Shown: positions 41,286 to 49,624 of the stretch, in pieces
How the letters are laid out: every line of letters begins with the position of its first letter
Position numbering within the stretch: position 1 is the first letter of the stretch
Source of the DNA: Priestia megaterium
Lineage (GTDB): Bacteria; Bacillota; Bacilli; Bacillales; Bacillaceae_H
Reading direction: 5' to 3'
Assembly: GCF_009497655.1 (NCBI RefSeq)
Contig: NZ_CP023317.1
Location: 3,811,501 to 3,875,500 of the forward strand
DNA length: 64,000 nt
Position numbers and translations under genes: made by a program
The notes under the pieces: model-generated
What the model was told of the DNA's origin: nothing
The model's database searches: none
The model's input: only the letters and a program-made list of their open reading frames with translations

Positions 41286-42731
41286 ATGACCAATACACCA
41301 AGGAAAACAGAACCATTTCAAACTATTATGCCTACCAAAGCAATGAACATGTTTCTTTTTCCTTTTTCCTTTGATCGAAAAAATAAAGAGCAGCTTGTTC
41401 ATGCACTAGAAGCAAATATGTTTGAGTTTTTTTCCATTCAAAACAAACATGTAGAAAAAGAATACTACGGAGAACAGTATTACGTATCTCATGATAGCTT
41501 GGATCAATATTTTCTTCCTTACATTGAATGTATTCTATTTCCTGATTCGTGCGAAAAAGAAGGCTTGCTTCGATTTTCAAAAAAAATAGACCATACCGTT
41601 ACGCTACAAACTTCCTCCACCACCGTGTCTAGCAACGTGCTGTCTGTGGATGTTTTTTTATGTCCTTTTGAAATTGGCGTCATGACCATTCGCACTGAGA
41701 TGAGTCATAATCATTACACCTATGATGACATTTTAGAATTCATGAATCATTTTCGTGTATTAGAACCGAAGCTTGCTGAAGAGCATGGATCCACCATTAC
41801 CTATGAACATCATCGCTATAGCAAAGTACAGGATTATATTTTTTCACAGCTCGCGCCATTTTTGAACGAACACATCAAAAAAGAAGCGACGCGTGAACAG
41901 CACGTCGGGAGTCTTCCTTATTTTATCGATGAACGGATGTTTGTATTAAGTTATGTAACGGTAAATCAAGAGCAAGAGATTAACTCCACAACTTTATTTC
42001 GTACTGGGCAGCTAAATAGCTATACGCCTGACGGGAAACCGTTTATCTCTGCACACAACCATGAGTATATTAAAACGTATAATACCAAACACGTGTATTC
42101 CAGATGGGCTCCTGAAACCTATTACGTTATAACAGACCATGTGTTTTCGTGTATTTCTAAATCGACAGACTCTAAAACGGATCAGCTTTTGATGAATCAT
42201 CTATTTGGCCAACATTACTATAATTTATTTTTGCATTTTTTCTATAAAATCGTGTTGCTAAAACTATCCTATGAGTATTCTCAGCTCACGTTTCATAAAA
42301 ATTCAGAGGGCATCGAGCGACTAATTCGCTCTATTACTGTATTTTCAGGTAAATATTTATTTTTAGAAATTAGCTCTCGCACGGAAGGTCAAGAGTTTTC
42401 TGAGCTCTTTAAAAAAATCTTCCACATCAATTCTCTTTATCAAGAAGTCAAAGAAACCCTTGGTACTTTGTATCAAAATCAAGAGAAAATCGCGGCCAAG
42501 CGTCACAATTACTTATTATTAATTTTAACGATTTATACCGTTCTTTCCGGTATTTACGGAATGAATTTAGTTATTAGCAAGCTAAAGGGAAACATCAATT
42601 GGGATAGTATGAAGCAGTTTTCTATCTTTGAATATATCGCTTTAATAGTAGCTTTATCAGGAATTCTGATCAGCATTAGTCTCGGAGTGAGTTCCCTATG
42701 GAATTTATTAAAAGATCGATTTAAAACATAA
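41286..42731 (+). CDS. Divergent CorA-like two-TM membrane protein, function unknown
   Basis: I do not recognise a close family. The 481-residue protein has ~395 soluble, aromatic-rich N-terminal residues, a helical stretch (~365-395, ELFKKIFHINSLYQEVKETL) and two C-terminal TM helices. The first (LLLILTIYTVLSGIYGMNLV) ends in YGMN, the pore signature of CorA Mg2+ channels; then a short polar loop and FEYIALIVALSGILISISLG. This matches the end of CorA in layout, but the loop lacks the usual MPE and the N-terminal domain shows no CorA similarity I can see. RBS AGAAGGATG precedes the ATG. A dispersed repeat follows. The 155-base leader holds ACAGGC...GCCTGT arms but no clear riboswitch. Confidence 0.7.
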   Translation: MTNTPRKTEPFQTIMPTKAMNMFLFPFSFDRKNKEQLVHALEANMFEFFSIQNKHVEKEYYGEQYYVSHDSLDQYFLPYIECILFPDSCEKEGLLRFSKKIDHTVTLQTSSTTVSSNVLSVDVFLCPFEIGVMTIRTEMSHNHYTYDDILEFMNHFRVLEPKLAEEHGSTITYEHHRYSKVQDYIFSQLAPFLNEHIKKEATREQHVGSLPYFIDERMFVLSYVTVNQEQEINSTTLFRTGQLNSYTPDGKPFISAHNHEYIKTYNTKHVYSRWAPETYYVITDHVFSCISKSTDSKTDQLLMNHLFGQHYYNLFLHFFYKIVLLKLSYEYSQLTFHKNSEGIERLIRSITVFSGKYLFLEISSRTEGQEFSELFKKIFHINSLYQEVKETLGTLYQNQEKIAAKRHNYLLLILTIYTVLSGIYGMNLVISKLKGNINWDSMKQFSIFEYIALIVALSGILISISLGVSSLWNLLKDRFKT

Positions 42732-42767
42732 AAGCTGTTCGCATCAGAAAATACATTATAAAAAAGA

Positions 42768-43065
42768 AGAGATTGAGACATAACTAAACCAAGCAAGTCT
42801 AAAGGGAAACAAATGAAATAAATAAGCTAGCAGGGATTGCTTGTGACATCGCAGTTGATTTCCGTGCAAGACTTCGCTTTCCGCGGGCGGCCGGTGAGCC
42901 TCCTCGTCGCTTGCGCTCCTGCGGGGTCTCACCCCTTCCGCTTTTCCCGCAGGAGTCTTCGTCTTGCCCTCCAATCAACTGCTGGAAAGAACTAAACAAA
43001 TGAAACCTACGTGCACCATAAAAAACGAACCACTAATCAAACATGATGATTAATGGTTCGTTTTT
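42768..43065 (+). repeat. Dispersed structured intergenic repeat, copy 2 (full length)
   Basis: GAGATTGAGACATAAC at 42771, a core 42852-42981 bounded by CAGTTGATT/AATCAACTG with inner arms GCAAGAC/GTCTTGC, GTGAGCC/GTCTCAC and GCGGG/CCCGC, then ATGAAACCTACGTGCACCAT and a terminal hairpin. The core is GC-rich against an AT-rich surrounding and looks like a branched RNA or DNA fold. Confidence 0.88.
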
Positions 43066-43066
43066 C
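43019..43066 (+). terminator. Terminator ending repeat copy 2
   Basis: AAAAACGAACCA and its complement with inner arms TAATCA/TGATTA, then TTTTT. It can end transcription of the CorA-like gene. Beyond it, 43067-43281 is AT-rich with no feature I can support. Confidence 0.8.
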
Positions 43067-43281
43067 GCTTCGACTAAAATCCTTTTTTCCCAACCTCTTT
43101 TATCTATTACTAAATCACTGCCTACTCCACTGAACCTTTTATTACACGTTGTGCCGCTGTTGTAATTTCAGAACAATCTAACATTATACTCTATAAGAAA
43201 AATATATACAAAATAATAAAATATGGTATCATAGGGTAGGAATTTTGTACCTTATCTTTGAAATAATTTGCAGGAGGTAAT

Positions 43282-44787
43282 ATGCTTAACTCATTTTTAT
43301 CCAAAAGCCTGATTCTTTTATGTGTCATGATTCTTACATGGTCTCTATGGGGCAGTTATAGTGCGATGACAAATTCATTGGACTTAAAAGGCTTGGCTTT
43401 AAGTAATTCATTTATTATTGAAGGAATATGTATCACTTTCCTTGTCATTTTTCTAATAGCTATTGCAAGTAGATACATGAACAAAACTGTTTTTTTTATT
43501 TCACTGATTGTTTTGACCTTAGGTGTTCGATTAGCATGGATGCTTTCTGTTCAAACACCTGTAAAATCTGACTTTCTTGTCATGTTAGATGCCGCACGTA
43601 ATATCGCAAAAGGAAATTATGAATTTAACCAAAGCGTTTATTTCACTACATGGGTATATCAGCTAGGCTTTTCATTCTATGAATCTATTGTTATTCGCTG
43701 TTTTGGAGATAGCATTTTTACATTAAAATTGTTAAATATTTTTTATTCTACTGGAACCGTTATTTTTATTTATCTAATTGGCGCTAAAGTATTTAACGAA
43801 CTTGCTGGGAGAATGGCAGCTTTCCTATATGCGTTCTACATTCCGAACATTCTCTACAGCTCAGTGTTAACCAATCAGCATTTAGCTACTTTTTTATTTT
43901 ATGCAGCTTTTTACCTTATTATAAAAAGATTTGCTCATAACAAGTTTAGCTGGCTTTATATTGGTCTTCTATTGTCGTTAGGAAATTTAATGCGCCCTCT
44001 GGGACCCATTATTATCGTTGCTGTTTTCATTTATTTCATCTTGCAAATTCTTCAACCTTACATTAAAGCGAAGGATGCTGCTGAGTTAAAAACTCGTCGA
44101 AAGAAAATAGGAAAAAACCTCGTAGGCGTACTGGCTACTTTTTTTATTGCAAATGCGCTGATCAACTACTCTTTTGTAGCGAGCGGTATTTCTAAATATC
44201 CTTTAAGTAACAGAGATCCTTTATGGAAATTCGTTATTGGCTTTAATTATGAAACAAGCGGTTCTTATTCTTCAGAGGATGCTAGTCGTTTTATGGGTAT
44301 GCCAATTGGAGAAAAACGAGCTGAAGCAGAAAAAGAAGTAATTAAAGAGCGAGTAGCAGATAAAGAGCAACTTTTAGATCTCTTTCACATTAAATTCCTG
44401 AATATGTGGGGAGGAACGGATGCATCTACATTTTGGAGTATTTCATTAACTCCTCAAGAAGATGTACCTTTTAATAAAGAGAAATTAATTAGTGCTGCTC
44501 AAAGTTATGAAAGAATCATTTACGTTTCAACTACTATTCTTTCCATTATTGGACTTATATGTTTATTCCTGAAGAAGCAGGATAAATATCCGTATACACT
44601 GTTTTTATTACTAATCATAGGATACGTTCTTATTCACTTGCTTATTGAAATTCAAACTCGCTATCGATTCTTTATTTTCCCAAGCTTTATGCTGCTCGAA
44701 GGGTTTGGTATTTCAGTGATTCTATCTTATTTACTAGTACGGTTTACTAAAAATAAGACCCAGGCAAAATGTGAAGAGATAAATTAA
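43282..44787 (+). CDS. Polytopic GT-C type glycosyltransferase
   Basis: Membrane protein of 501 residues with ~11 TM helices. A short extracellular loop after TM2-3 with acidic residues (VKSDFLVMLDAARNIAKGNY) fits GT-C enzymes, which take sugars from polyprenyl phosphate outside the membrane. NLMRPLGPIIIVAVF and EIQTRYRFFIFPSFMLLEGFG resemble the ArnT/PMT-like group. With the next two genes (GtrA flippase, GT2) it makes a three-component glycosylation cassette; here it would be the final transferase. Target (teichoic acid, lipid or protein) unknown. RBS AGGAGG precedes the ATG. Confidence 0.8.
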   Translation: MLNSFLSKSLILLCVMILTWSLWGSYSAMTNSLDLKGLALSNSFIIEGICITFLVIFLIAIASRYMNKTVFFISLIVLTLGVRLAWMLSVQTPVKSDFLVMLDAARNIAKGNYEFNQSVYFTTWVYQLGFSFYESIVIRCFGDSIFTLKLLNIFYSTGTVIFIYLIGAKVFNELAGRMAAFLYAFYIPNILYSSVLTNQHLATFLFYAAFYLIIKRFAHNKFSWLYIGLLLSLGNLMRPLGPIIIVAVFIYFILQILQPYIKAKDAAELKTRRKKIGKNLVGVLATFFIANALINYSFVASGISKYPLSNRDPLWKFVIGFNYETSGSYSSEDASRFMGMPIGEKRAEAEKEVIKERVADKEQLLDLFHIKFLNMWGGTDASTFWSISLTPQEDVPFNKEKLISAAQSYERIIYVSTTILSIIGLICLFLKKQDKYPYTLFLLLIIGYVLIHLLIEIQTRYRFFIFPSFMLLEGFGISVILSYLLVRFTKNKTQAKCEEIN

Positions 44788-44807
44788 ATGGAAGGGATTA
44801 TGCAACC

Positions 44808-45200
44808 GTGATAAAATTCCTGAAATTCGGATTTGTAGGTATAATGAATACCCTGCTCACTATTATCAGTTACTTAGCACTGATTCATTTTGATATGAAT
44901 TATATATTGGCTAACGTACTATCCTATTTCATTGGCGTCATAAACAGCTACTATTGGAACAAATCGTGGGTGTTTCAAGCAACTGTACATAAATGGATGT
45001 TAGCTCAATTTTTCATCGTAAACCTTATTACTTTAGCAATTAATACATCTTGCTTATTCCTTCTTGTACACTATACACCTGCTAATCCGATAATTGGACA
45101 ACTGTTGTCTACTTGTATAGGAATGTTTTTTAATTTTTTTCTTAATAAAATATGGACGTTTAAGCACACAAACAATCACTCGATAGGAGGTAAAGCATGA
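44808..45200 (+). CDS. GtrA/GtcA family membrane protein, probable lipid-sugar flippase
   Basis: A 130-residue protein with four TM helices: FLKFGFVGIMNTLLTIISYLA at the N terminus, NVLSYFIGVINSYYWNKSWVF (typical N-W motif) and the C-terminal FNFFLNKIWTFKH. GtrA proteins are thought to flip undecaprenyl-phosphate-linked sugar outward. The start is a GTG at 44808; an ATG eight bases upstream runs into a stop. It overlaps the next gene as ATGA. Confidence 0.9.
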   Translation: MIKFLKFGFVGIMNTLLTIISYLALIHFDMNYILANVLSYFIGVINSYYWNKSWVFQATVHKWMLAQFFIVNLITLAINTSCLFLLVHYTPANPIIGQLLSTCIGMFFNFFLNKIWTFKHTNNHSIGGKA

Positions 45201-46174
45201 AAGAACTAATTTCAATCGTGGTACCTATGTATTTTGAAGAAGAAGTAGCTAATGAATGCTATAATCGCTTGCTTTCCGTCATGCATGAAAATCACATTAA
45301 CTATGAATTCATTTTCGTCAATGACGGCAGTACAGACCGAACAATTGAAATCTTAAAGGACGTAGCAGCTATGGATTCTAACGTAAAAATTATTGATTTT
45401 GCCCGTAATTTCGGGCACCAAACTGCCGTCACAGCAGGTATTGACTATGCTCAAGGTGATGCTATCGTAATTATTGATGCTGACTTACAGGATCCGCCTG
45501 AAATGATTCCTGAATTAATTGCTAAATGGCAGCAAGGCTATGAAATTGTATACGCAAAGCGCAAGAAGCGAAGCGGAGAGACCTTTTTTAAATTGACAAC
45601 GGCTAAGTATTTTTATCGCTTTTTAAATTATATGTCCGATATTGAAATCCCAAAAGACACGGGAGATTTTCGTATTATCGACCGAAAAGTTGCGGACGTA
45701 TTCAAAAAAATGACTGAACGCAATCGTTTCGTAAGAGGAATGATGTCTTGGGTCGGCTTCAGGCAAACATATGTAGAATATGAGCGCGATGAGCGTTTTG
45801 CTGGTGAAACAAAATATCCTTTAAAAAAGATGATCAAGTTTGCTTCAGATGGAATTATTGGGTTTTCAACGAAACCTTTACGTTTAGTAATGGTTATTGG
45901 CTTGTTATCAGTTTTTGTATCACTTCTCGTTTTAAGTTATTCGATTGTTGTTTGGCTGATAGGTGAAAATATTCAGCCTGGCTGGACTTCGATTATGGTA
46001 GCTATCACTTTCTTTAGCGGTATTCAGCTACTTGGTTTAGGTCTAGTGGGACAATACATCGCAAGAATTTACGATGAAAGTAAAAATAGACCTATTTACG
46101 TTGTACGTGAAACTATTAACTTTTCTGCGGCTTCAACAGATTCTCAAAACGTGCGTGAAAAAGTATATAGCTAA
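45197..46174 (+). CDS. GT2 polyprenyl-phosphate glycosyltransferase (GtrB/CsbB type)
   Basis: Family 2 enzyme of 325 residues that loads a nucleotide sugar onto undecaprenyl phosphate. N-terminal GT-A domain: ISIVVPMYFEEEVANECYN, FVNDGSTDRTIEIL (DGS), IIDADLQDPPEMI (DAD metal site) and TGDFRIIDRKV. Two C-terminal TM helices (~230-255 and ~265-285) anchor it. It resembles CsbB/YkcC in Bacillus. Which sugar is used cannot be read from sequence. Last gene of the cassette, directly before a strong terminator. Confidence 0.9.
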   Translation: MKELISIVVPMYFEEEVANECYNRLLSVMHENHINYEFIFVNDGSTDRTIEILKDVAAMDSNVKIIDFARNFGHQTAVTAGIDYAQGDAIVIIDADLQDPPEMIPELIAKWQQGYEIVYAKRKKRSGETFFKLTTAKYFYRFLNYMSDIEIPKDTGDFRIIDRKVADVFKKMTERNRFVRGMMSWVGFRQTYVEYERDERFAGETKYPLKKMIKFASDGIIGFSTKPLRLVMVIGLLSVFVSLLVLSYSIVVWLIGENIQPGWTSIMVAITFFSGIQLLGLGLVGQYIARIYDESKNRPIYVVRETINFSAASTDSQNVREKVYS

Positions 46175-46217
46175 AAAAACAAGGAAGAAAACAACTGTTT
46201 TCTTCCTTGTTTTTTAT
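46174..46217. terminator. Bidirectional terminator, glycosylation cassette / CDF gene
   Basis: AAAAAACAAGGAAGAAAACA and its complement with a 4-base loop, a perfect stem of about 18 bp, between converging genes. Confidence 0.93.
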
Positions 46218-47191
46218 TCTTTTTGAAGCTGTAAATCGCTTGTCACCCAGTCAGGAATTCCATCATCTTCATCAAATTCAATAATGACATCCGTTATTCC
46301 TTTTTCCTGTAAAATACGATTTTCGAGACGATCTTTAATATCATCCGCTTCTGCTACTGTTAAAGAAGGATCAATTTCTACTTTTAATTCAACGTGAAGC
46401 TCTTCTCCTTCTTTCATCACCATTAACGTTTGAATATCACGCACTTGTACATCTTGCATAACAATGGCGCCAATTTTCATTTCCATTTCTTTATCTGCTT
46501 CACCAAGCGCTCCGGCAGCGTTATCTAAAAATACTCGTCCTACTACAAAAAACATCATAAGACCAATTAGCATAGAAGCAATTCCTTCAGCTTGATGAAA
46601 AGGCGTAAACCGCGAAATAAAAACGGCGATTAAAGCCAATACGCCTCCTCCAGTAGCTACCAGATCTTCCATAAAAACAAGCTTAGTTGCTGGCTTTGCT
46701 TTCTTTAGATGAACAAAGCTTTGCGTAAAAACATTGACCTCTGCAGTATTCATTCCGACATCGTGCAAAATTTCTTTCATTGCCTTAAAGAGGACAAACA
46801 TCTCAAGTAATACCGAGATGCCAAGTACTGCAATATTTAAAATAAAGCCTGAAGACTTCGTCGGATGAAGAATATGATGATACCCTTCTTTAATCGTTTC
46901 AAATGCCATAATTCCTACTACAAGAACCGCCCCTAATAAAACGAGATTAACCAATCGTCCAAATCCGTTTGGAAATCGTTTGGTCGGAGCTTTTTTGCTT
47001 AATGCTGAACCTATAAAAACAAAGAACTGATTTGCTGCGTCCCCTAAGCTGTGCATCGTTTCAGCAAACATCGCTACATTTCCCGTTAAAGCAAAAGCAA
47101 TCCCTTTAATAATGGATATAATGGTATTAACTATAGCGGCCATCATGGCCGATTTATTTCCTTTTCGCAATAACTTAATTAATTCACTCAT
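46214..47191 (-). CDS. Cation diffusion facilitator family transporter
   Basis: Divalent-metal/proton antiporter of 325 residues: six TM helices and a C-terminal cytosolic domain. The TM2 metal motif appears as FAETMHSLGDAANQ (D/H-x3-D form), the TM5 one as VFMEDLVATGGG. ETMHSLGDA with His-Asp rather than His-x3-Asp/Asp-x3-Asp makes metal choice (Zn, Mn or Fe) uncertain. The cytosolic part has HVELKVEIDPSLTVAEADDI. Single gene. RBS GGAGGG precedes the ATG. Confidence 0.9.
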   Translation of the reverse strand: MSELIKLLRKGNKSAMMAAIVNTIISIIKGIAFALTGNVAMFAETMHSLGDAANQFFVFIGSALSKKAPTKRFPNGFGRLVNLVLLGAVLVVGIMAFETIKEGYHHILHPTKSSGFILNIAVLGISVLLEMFVLFKAMKEILHDVGMNTAEVNVFTQSFVHLKKAKPATKLVFMEDLVATGGGVLALIAVFISRFTPFHQAEGIASMLIGLMMFFVVGRVFLDNAAGALGEADKEMEMKIGAIVMQDVQVRDIQTLMVMKEGEELHVELKVEIDPSLTVAEADDIKDRLENRILQEKGITDVIIEFDEDDGIPDWVTSDLQLQKE

Positions 47192-47256
47192 GCAATCCCT
47201 CCGTTTGTGCCTTTGATGAGATTCAATTATGGTTAGTGTATGTGAATTTAAAAATT

Positions 47257-47291
47257 AAAAACCTCCAACATATAAGTTGGAGGTTTTTAGT
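47257..47291 (-). terminator. Terminator of kimA
   Basis: AAAAACCTCCAAC-TTATAT-GTTGGAGGTTTTT, followed by AATTTTTAAATT on the minus strand, just after the kimA stop. Confidence 0.92.
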
Positions 47292-47300
47292 CATGTTTCA

Positions 47301-49127
47301 TTATTTTTTAAAACGATAAGGTACCGTTGTAACGATTACGTTTTTACGGTAAAGCAAATGTGCTTTTAACAGCAGACTGGACTGATTATGAAGGATGTTT
47401 TGCCAGCTTTTTTTCGTGATGAACTGCGGAATAACAACCGTAATAGCCATATTATTTTCACGGGCTTTTTCTTCAGCCATATCGATGAATCGAAACAGCG
47501 GACGCACAAGACTGCGGTATTGAGAATGAAACGTAACAATACGAATATCAGGCTGCCACTTTTCCCACTTCTCTTCCATTCTCTTTTCGCTTTCTCGGTC
47601 AAAAGCAACGTGCACCGCAATAACGGTATCACCAATCGTTCTTGCATAGTTCAATGAATTTTCCACTACCTTTGTCATTCCTGCTACAGGAACAATGACC
47701 ACACTTCCTTCAAGCTTTCCAATCTTTTCTCCTTGCTTAATACGAAGCTGCTCTCCTACCGCTTCATAATGCGTATGAATGCGATGAAAAATATAAACGA
47801 TAACCGGTAAGAAAACGAGCACGGACCATACTTGTGAAAACTTCGTTGTAAACAAAATGATTAGCACCGTTAAGGTAATGAGGGCACCAATTAAGTTAAT
47901 GGTTAGCTTTCCTTGCCAGCCGGCCGGCTTTTCTCTAAGCCATTTGACAATCATGCCTGTTTGAGAAAGCGTAAATGGAATGAACACTCCAACTGCATAA
48001 AGAGGAATTAATTGTTCCGTCGCTCCTTTAAAGGCGACAAGTAAGACAATAGAAGCAATTCCAAGGGTCACAATTCCATTTGAATAGCCTAGTCGATCGC
48101 CGCGAATTTGAAACATTCTTGGCATGTATTTATCAGACGATAAGTTTACGGCAAGCAAAGGGAAAGCTGAAAAACCTGTATTCGCCGCTAGCACTAAAAT
48201 CAGAGCTGTGGTACCTTGAATAAAATAATAAAATCCATTTCGTCCAAATACACTCGATGCAATTTGTGATACAACCGTTTCATCTGCTTTTGGAGAAATG
48301 CCAAGCCAATAAGCTAAAAACGTGATGCCAGAAAATAAAACGGCTAAAATACCGCCCATCAGCATTAATGTATGAACAGCATTTTTTGCACCTGGATCTT
48401 TAAAGTTAGGCACTGCATTTGAAATAGCTTCTACACCAGTCAATGCCGAACAGCCTGATGAAAAAGCTTTTAATAATAAAAACAAACTAATACCTGGCAC
48501 CACGGTACCGAGAGATGTATGAAGCTCAGGTGAAACTTGACCTGTCACTATTTTGAAGAAGCCCACCGCTATTAACAAAATAAGAGCAATAACAAATAAA
48601 TAAACCGGATAAGCTAAGACAGAAGCGGATTCTGTTACACCTCGTAAATTTAAAACCGTAATAAAAATCACCAGCAAACACGCAATTACTACGTTATAGT
48701 GATGCAGCGTTGGAAAAGCCGAAGTTAAAGCATCGGTTCCTGCTGAAACACTCACGGCAACTGTTAAAATATAATCTACTAACAGTGATCCCCCAGCGAT
48801 AAGTCCAGGATTTTCTCCTAAATTGGTTTTCGAAACAATATAAGCTCCTCCGCCTTGCGGATACGCATAAATAATTTGACGATATGAAAGAATTAAAGCC
48901 GTCAGCAGCACCAATACCCCAATCGCAATTGGAATCGAATACCAATAGGCAAGCACGCCCACTGTTGCAAGGACAATCAAAATCTGTTCTGTTCCATAAG
49001 CCACTGAAGATAAGGCATCTGATGATAAAATAGCCAGCGCTTTAAGCTTACTAAGCTTTTGATCGCCTAACTCTTTTGTTTTGAGCGGCTTTCCAATCAA
49101 TAATCTCTTGAGAACTGAATAGTTCAC
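47301..49127 (-). CDS. kimA: High-affinity potassium transporter KimA (YdaO)
   Basis: APC-superfamily K+/H+ symporter of 608 residues: 12 TM helices (first ILSSDALSSVAYGTEQILIVL), KFSGCSALTGVEAISN-type central motif (FSSGCSALTGVEAISNAV) and a cytosolic C-terminal domain (~465-608, GSVVIVPVAGMTKVVENSLN). Length and motifs match B. subtilis KimA, and a c-di-AMP riboswitch stands directly upstream, which confirms it. The start is a GTG at 49127 eight bases after GGAGGG. c-di-AMP also inhibits KimA activity in B. subtilis. Confidence 0.93.
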   Translation of the reverse strand: MNYSVLKRLLIGKPLKTKELGDQKLSKLKALAILSSDALSSVAYGTEQILIVLATVGVLAYWYSIPIAIGVLVLLTALILSYRQIIYAYPQGGGAYIVSKTNLGENPGLIAGGSLLVDYILTVAVSVSAGTDALTSAFPTLHHYNVVIACLLVIFITVLNLRGVTESASVLAYPVYLFVIALILLIAVGFFKIVTGQVSPELHTSLGTVVPGISLFLLLKAFSSGCSALTGVEAISNAVPNFKDPGAKNAVHTLMLMGGILAVLFSGITFLAYWLGISPKADETVVSQIASSVFGRNGFYYFIQGTTALILVLAANTGFSAFPLLAVNLSSDKYMPRMFQIRGDRLGYSNGIVTLGIASIVLLVAFKGATEQLIPLYAVGVFIPFTLSQTGMIVKWLREKPAGWQGKLTINLIGALITLTVLIILFTTKFSQVWSVLVFLPVIVYIFHRIHTHYEAVGEQLRIKQGEKIGKLEGSVVIVPVAGMTKVVENSLNYARTIGDTVIAVHVAFDRESEKRMEEKWEKWQPDIRIVTFHSQYRSLVRPLFRFIDMAEEKARENNMAITVVIPQFITKKSWQNILHNQSSLLLKAHLLYRKNVIVTTVPYRFKK

Positions 49128-49246
49128 GTAATTTCCCTCCGATGATTGCTTAGCTACTATTCACTGTTCGTTGCTAAGCTCCGTTACAAGTTCATGAATA
49201 AGTGATATTATCCCTAAAAAATACCTTTTTATGTTAAAAAAGCGCA

Positions 49247-49278
49247 CAAAAAAAACACTAAGGGTTCTCAGCGTTTTT
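49247..49278 (-). terminator. Riboswitch-controlled terminator before kimA
   Basis: Minus strand AACGCTGAG-AACC-CTTAGTGTT (9 pairs, two G-T) followed by TTTTTT. Its 5' arm AAAACGC (49271-49277) can instead pair with GCGTTTT at 49301-49307, the antiterminator. Confidence 0.85.
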
Positions 49279-49299
49279 ACACAGCTTAAACCTCCTCTC

Positions 49300-49425
49300 C
49301 AAAACGCTTATGGGGTTAGCTGTCGGATTCGGGCTATGAGAGTAGCCCTACCTTTTAAAAAAAAGGATTCACCCCAAGTGACAATGCACAAATTTGGGTC
49401 CCCCACTTCTGACGAATTAAGCGAT
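49300..49425 (-). promoter_or_regulatory. c-di-AMP riboswitch (ydaO/yuaA type)
   Basis: On the minus strand P1 closes by CGCTTA (49418-49423) and TAAGCG (49305-49310). Between are the conserved blocks GGGGGACCCAA, CTTGGGGTGAATCC, GTAGGGCTAC...GCCCGAATCCG and ACAGCTAACCCCATAAGCG, the ydaO consensus. Bound c-di-AMP stabilises P1, frees AAAACGC and lets the terminator form, switching kimA off. The gap upstream to 49540 probably holds the promoter; I could not fix its boxes. Confidence 0.95.
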
Positions 49426-49582
49426 AACAGGTCAATATAATTTTCGGTTAAAGAGTATGATCGATAACATGTTTCTTTCATAACTATCCTTTGTTCTTAG
49501 ATAATATACTCCCGTACAAATGGTTTGTAAAGCATTATTTTACGTAAACGATAAAATAGTACTTAAGGCGCTTTTAAGGGGA

Positions 49583-49622
49583 AAACAAAAGGCCTTCTGC
49601 CTGCTTACAGAAGACCTGCTTT
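49583..49622 (-). terminator. Terminator of the amidase gene
   Basis: AGGTCTTCTG-TAAGCAGG-CAGAAGGCCT, then TTTGTTTTCCCC on the minus strand, directly after the stop. Confidence 0.82.
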
Positions 49623-49624
49623 CT

